DNA of 6,946 nt. It comes from an uncultured Collinsella sp. (GTDB lineage Bacteria > Actinomycetota > Coriobacteriia > Coriobacteriales > Coriobacteriaceae). Location: contig USKV01000076.1 in assembly GCA_900555355.1 (NCBI GenBank), forward strand, positions 1 through 6,946, written 5' to 3'. The notes under the pieces were generated by a model, which saw only the letters and a program-made list of their open reading frames with translations, was not told the origin of the DNA and ran no database searches. Shown here piece by piece: positions 4,624 to 6,946 of the stretch. How positions within the stretch are numbered: position 1 is the first letter of the stretch; the number at the start of each line of letters is the position of its first letter. The position numbers were made by a program, and so were the translations under genes.

Positions 4624-6946
4624 TTAGGGGAGGAGCTTCATGACGGCGTCGTGGGCGGCGTGCTCGTAGGTGTCGTCGAGGGGCTTGAGCGGCAGCAGGG
4701 CTGTGGCCTGTGCATCGCCGCGGCGCTCGAGGGCGTGGGCGATGAGCCAGTCGGCAAGCTCGGGGTTCTTGGGCAGCGCCGGGCCATGCAGGTACGTGCC
4801 GATGACGCCCTTGTAGATCAGACCCTCGAAGCCGTCGTCTCCGTTGTTGCCGGTGCCCGTGACGACGGACGTTCCAAGCGGCGTGGCATATGCGTCGAGC
4901 AGAGTGCGGCCGCCGTGGTTCTCGAATCCCACAAAGGGCTCAGGCGCCAGGTCGGTCTTGACGGCGACGTTGCCGATCAGGCGGTCGGAGCCGCGCACAG
5001 TCTCGGCGGCAATGACGCCCAAGCCCTCGATGCGATCTTCACCCATGTAGTATGAACGGCCGAGCAGCTGGTAGCTACCACAGATGGCAAGCAATGAGCC
5101 ACCATCTTCAACATAGGCCGCGACCTTGTCTTTTTGAGCGAGCAGCTCGTGCGCCACGGCCAGCTGGTCGCGATCGGAGCCGCCGCCCATCATGACGATA
5201 TCGGCGTCGGTGAGATCGAGCGTCTCGCCCATGCGGACCTCGTCCACGCGCGCGGGAATTCCGCGCCAGGCGCAGCGGCGCTCGAGGGCGATGACGTTGC
5301 CGCCGTCGCCATAGAGGTTGAGGGCATCGGGATACAGGTAGACGATGCGCAGCGGGCGCGAGAGCTCGACCGGCGCGACGCCGACGGGGACGGCACTGCC
5401 ATCGGCGCACGCTGCAGCGTGGGCGGCAACCGTAGTCGCTTCGGTGCCTTTGAGTCCGTCGAGCTCCTTGACCAGCGGCGGAAAGGCCGTGTAGTTGGCG
5501 ACGGCGTAGAAGGTGTCATCGGCGGTCTCGTCTGCCACGGCGCCGATTGCCTGCTCGATATTCGAGATGATGGCGGCATCGATGCCGGCGTACTTGAGGC
5601 GCACCTGCATGTCGTGCGCGCGCGTGCCGCCGGCAAAGGCGACAAGTCCCGTTGTGTCGGCGATGCGCTCAAAGTCGACGTCGTAGATCCACGAGACATC
5701 GTGGCCGTCGGCATCGTTGTCGTTCAGGAAAAAGGCGCAGAGCCTGCCGCCCGCCGTCTTGATGGACTGGATCTGTCGATCGAAGCCTACGGGATTCTTG
5801 GCCAGGTTGGCCTCGACGGTTCGGCCGGCGATATTCCAACGGCCCATGCGACCACCTGCTGGCACGTAGGCGTCGAGCGTGGGCTGCAGGTGAGCTGCGT
5901 CCACGCCCAGCTCGCGCGCCGCAAAGAAGGCGGCGGCAACGTTGTAGACCATATACAGGCCGTTGTAGCGTGTGGCGATGTGTGCAGCAGCAGCGTCGGG
6001 CGCAGGTCCAAAGACCAGGTCAAAGCCGTAGCCGTCGCAGCCGAGCTCCACGCCCGTCACGCGACGGACAAGCCCGGGGCGGGCCCAGCCGCACGAAGGG
6101 CAATGGTATGCGCCAAGCTGTCCGTACTGCACGTAGTCGTACTCCAGCGGTGCGTTGCACTGTGAGCAAAAACGCGAGTCGCTAATGCGGTCGGACTCGG
6201 TGTTGGTGGCACCGTCGATGCCAAAGGCGATGCTTGCATTGGGAACGCGCGCGGCGATCGCGGCACACAGCGGATCGTCGGCGTTATAGATGAGCGTCGT
6301 TGCCGGCGAGAGCTCCAATGCATGGGCGATGACCTCCTGGGTGTGATCGATCTCGCCATAGCGATCCAGCTGGTCGCGGAACAGGTTGAGCAGCACGAAG
6401 TACGTCGGCTTGAGCTTGGGCAGGACGCGCACCGTGTAGAGCTCGTCGCACTCAAAGACGCCTACGCGCTTGCCGCTGCTGGTGTGCTTAAGGCCGCCGC
6501 GGGCCTCGAGCAGAGCACCCACCACACCAGGCTCCATATTGTTGCCGGCACGGTTGCACACCACGGTAGCGCCGCTGGCAGCAACTGCGTCGGCGATGAG
6601 GTTGGAGGTTGTGGTCTTTCCGTTGGTGCCGGTAATGGCAATGAAGGTTCCCTTGCTCAGGCGATACGCCAACTCCAGCTCACCGATGACCTCGACGCCG
6701 CCCATGTAGGGGACCAGCACCTCGGGGACCTTGATGGTGCCGTCTGCCTGATAAGCGATCTTCGGCTCGAACTCCATCTGGTCGAGGATCTGGGTCTGAA
6801 GGTCGATGCCCGGAGCGATTTCGATGAGGGTTACGCCTTCCGGACGCAGCTCGAATACGCAGCGCTCGGTGATGTACAGAACCGGCTGATGAACCTCGTT
6901 CGCGTAATCGCCGGAGAAGGTGATGTGCTCAACCTGGTTTAAGAAC
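4624..6946 (-). CDS. MurT-GatD fusion, lipid II D-glutamate amidotransferase, with anomalous N-terminus; 5' end beyond window
   Basis: One frame runs from the right edge to TAA 4626-4624 (773 codons visible). Residues are numbered from the first in-window ATG (6777). MurT part: ATP loop GTNGKTT (50-56), VFECDELY (107-114), LNLFRDQLDRYGEID (130-144), a four-Cys zinc ribbon (Cys204, 207, 226, 229), ANLAKNPVGFD (323-333) and DADGHDVSWIYD (355-366). After an Ala-rich linker (about 443-472), GatD follows: LNLYGDGGN (486-494), GGGSDRDQ (531-538), nucleophile Cys566 in AICGSYQLLG, FENHGGRT (618-625) and catalytic His664 in GTYLHGP. In staphylococci MurT and GatD are separate subunits that amidate D-Glu of lipid II to D-isoglutamine using glutamine and ATP at the inner membrane face. 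ATGs 6777 and 6705 both lack a ribosome binding site, so the true start is not visible. Residues before about 57 do not look like MurT. Confidence 0.85.
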   Translation of the reverse strand, partial: FLNQVEHITFSGDYANEVHQPVLYITERCVFELRPEGVTLIEIAPGIDLQTQILDQMEFEPKIAYQADGTIKVPEVLVPYMGGVEVIGELELAYRLSKGTFIAITGTNGKTTTSNLIADAVAASGATVVCNRAGNNMEPGVVGALLEARGGLKHTSSGKRVGVFECDELYTVRVLPKLKPTYFVLLNLFRDQLDRYGEIDHTQEVIAHALELSPATTLIYNADDPLCAAIAARVPNASIAFGIDGATNTESDRISDSRFCSQCNAPLEYDYVQYGQLGAYHCPSCGWARPGLVRRVTGVELGCDGYGFDLVFGPAPDAAAAHIATRYNGLYMVYNVAAAFFAARELGVDAAHLQPTLDAYVPAGGRMGRWNIAGRTVEANLAKNPVGFDRQIQSIKTAGGRLCAFFLNDNDADGHDVSWIYDVDFERIADTTGLVAFAGGTRAHDMQVRLKYAGIDAAIISNIEQAIGAVADETADDTFYAVANYTAFPPLVKELDGLKGTEATTVAAHAAACADGSAVPVGVAPVELSRPLRIVYLYPDALNLYGDGGNVIALERRCAWRGIPARVDEVRMGETLDLTDADIVMMGGGSDRDQLAVAHELLAQKDKVAAYVEDGGSLLAICGSYQLLGRSYYMGEDRIEGLGVIAAETVRGSDRLIGNVAVKTDLAPEPFVGFENHGGRTLLDAYATPLGTSVVTGTGNNGDDGFEGLIYKGVIGTYLHGPALPKNPELADWLIAHALERRGDAQATALLPLKPLDDTYEHAAHDAVMKLLP
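6607..6696 (-). other. MurD-like stretch entering the ATP-binding loop
   Basis: VEVIGELELAYRLSKGTF leading into IAITGTNGKTTT is the sequence expected before and within the P-loop of MurD (UDP-MurNAc-Ala:D-Glu ligase), where a GE(I/L)ELAYR motif precedes ITGTNGKTTT. MurT proteins normally have a different helical N-terminus here. From SNLIADAV onward the sequence is MurT-like, so the switch coincides with the P-loop shared by both families. The overlap VEVIG with the SerRS-like tail could be a second shared joining point. Confidence 0.55.
6685..6753 (-). other. Seryl-tRNA synthetase-like C-terminal tail within the MurT-GatD frame
   Basis: The translation YQADGTIKVPEVLVPYMGG followed by VEVI closely resembles the C-terminal end of bacterial SerRS (pattern ENYQ-ADGT-VPEVL-PYMGG). 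It follows directly, in frame, on the CoA-transferase-like segment. A 23-residue tail alone has no catalytic function. The resemblance is a recognised pattern, not a computed alignment. Confidence 0.6.
6754..6945 (-). other. CoA-transferase-like C-terminal segment at the head of the MurT-GatD frame
   Basis: In frame with MurT, the translation includes VEHITFSGDYANEV, PVLYITERCVFELRPEGV and TLIEIAPGIDLQTQILDQME. This is the pattern I recognise from the C-terminus of acetate/propionate-type CoA-transferases (Pct family), which transfer CoA between short-chain acids. Such a segment is not part of MurT in known proteins. No stop, ribosome binding site or new start separates it from the following sequence. 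It is either the end of a rearranged upstream gene or a joining error. Recognition is from memory of the family pattern. Confidence 0.6.

Noticed and set aside
5134..6165. 343-codon plus-strand frame opposite MurT-GatD
   Set aside because: It is antisense to well-supported MurT/GatD motifs and is a codon-bias shadow.

Overview
The window looks like the chromosome of a high-GC, Gram-positive anaerobe of the Coriobacteriia (Collinsella-like). This rests on GC-rich codon choice, a type III glutamine synthetase, a MurT/GatD lipid II amidation enzyme, a stand-alone methionine synthase activation protein behind metF, and AT-richer intergenic DNA full of inverted repeats. The genus is an inference from gene content; no 16S or other marker is present.

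Layout. Positions 1-1287 (minus) hold metF followed, with a one-base TAATG overlap, by a gene for a stand-alone reactivation domain of B12-dependent methionine synthase that runs off the left edge. Positions 1288-1712 are a divergent intergenic region with the metF ribosome binding site and a possible promoter with a 17-nt dyad, a perfect 24-bp-arm palindrome, and a hairpin in the leader of the next gene. Positions 1713-3800 (plus) encode glutamine synthetase III, closed by a strong terminator. Positions 3870-4623 contain no convincing protein gene: an inverted-repeat pair (3924-4144), a tRNA T-arm-like hairpin (4152-4200), tRNA-Glu(UUC) on the minus strand with its terminator and promoter, and a cluster of four 15-nt repeats in alternating orientation at exact 40-bp steps, enclosed by CCACCACAAAGG-type repeats. 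Positions 4624-6946 (minus) are one open frame with MurT and GatD fused.

The main oddity is the start of that last frame. Reading in the direction of translation from the right edge, it begins with what looks like the C-terminus of an acetate/propionate-type CoA-transferase, passes without a stop into what looks like the C-terminus of seryl-tRNA synthetase, then a MurD-like stretch up to the ATP-binding loop, and only then becomes MurT. This patchwork suggests a chimeric or misassembled (possibly artificial) sequence, or an unusual rearrangement, and should be checked before the N-terminus is trusted.

Functionally, metF and the activation protein serve methionine/one-carbon metabolism. Glutamine synthetase III makes glutamine, which GatD consumes to amidate D-glutamate in lipid II; tRNA-Glu lies between them. 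The three are separate transcription units, so this shared glutamate/glutamine theme may be coincidental.
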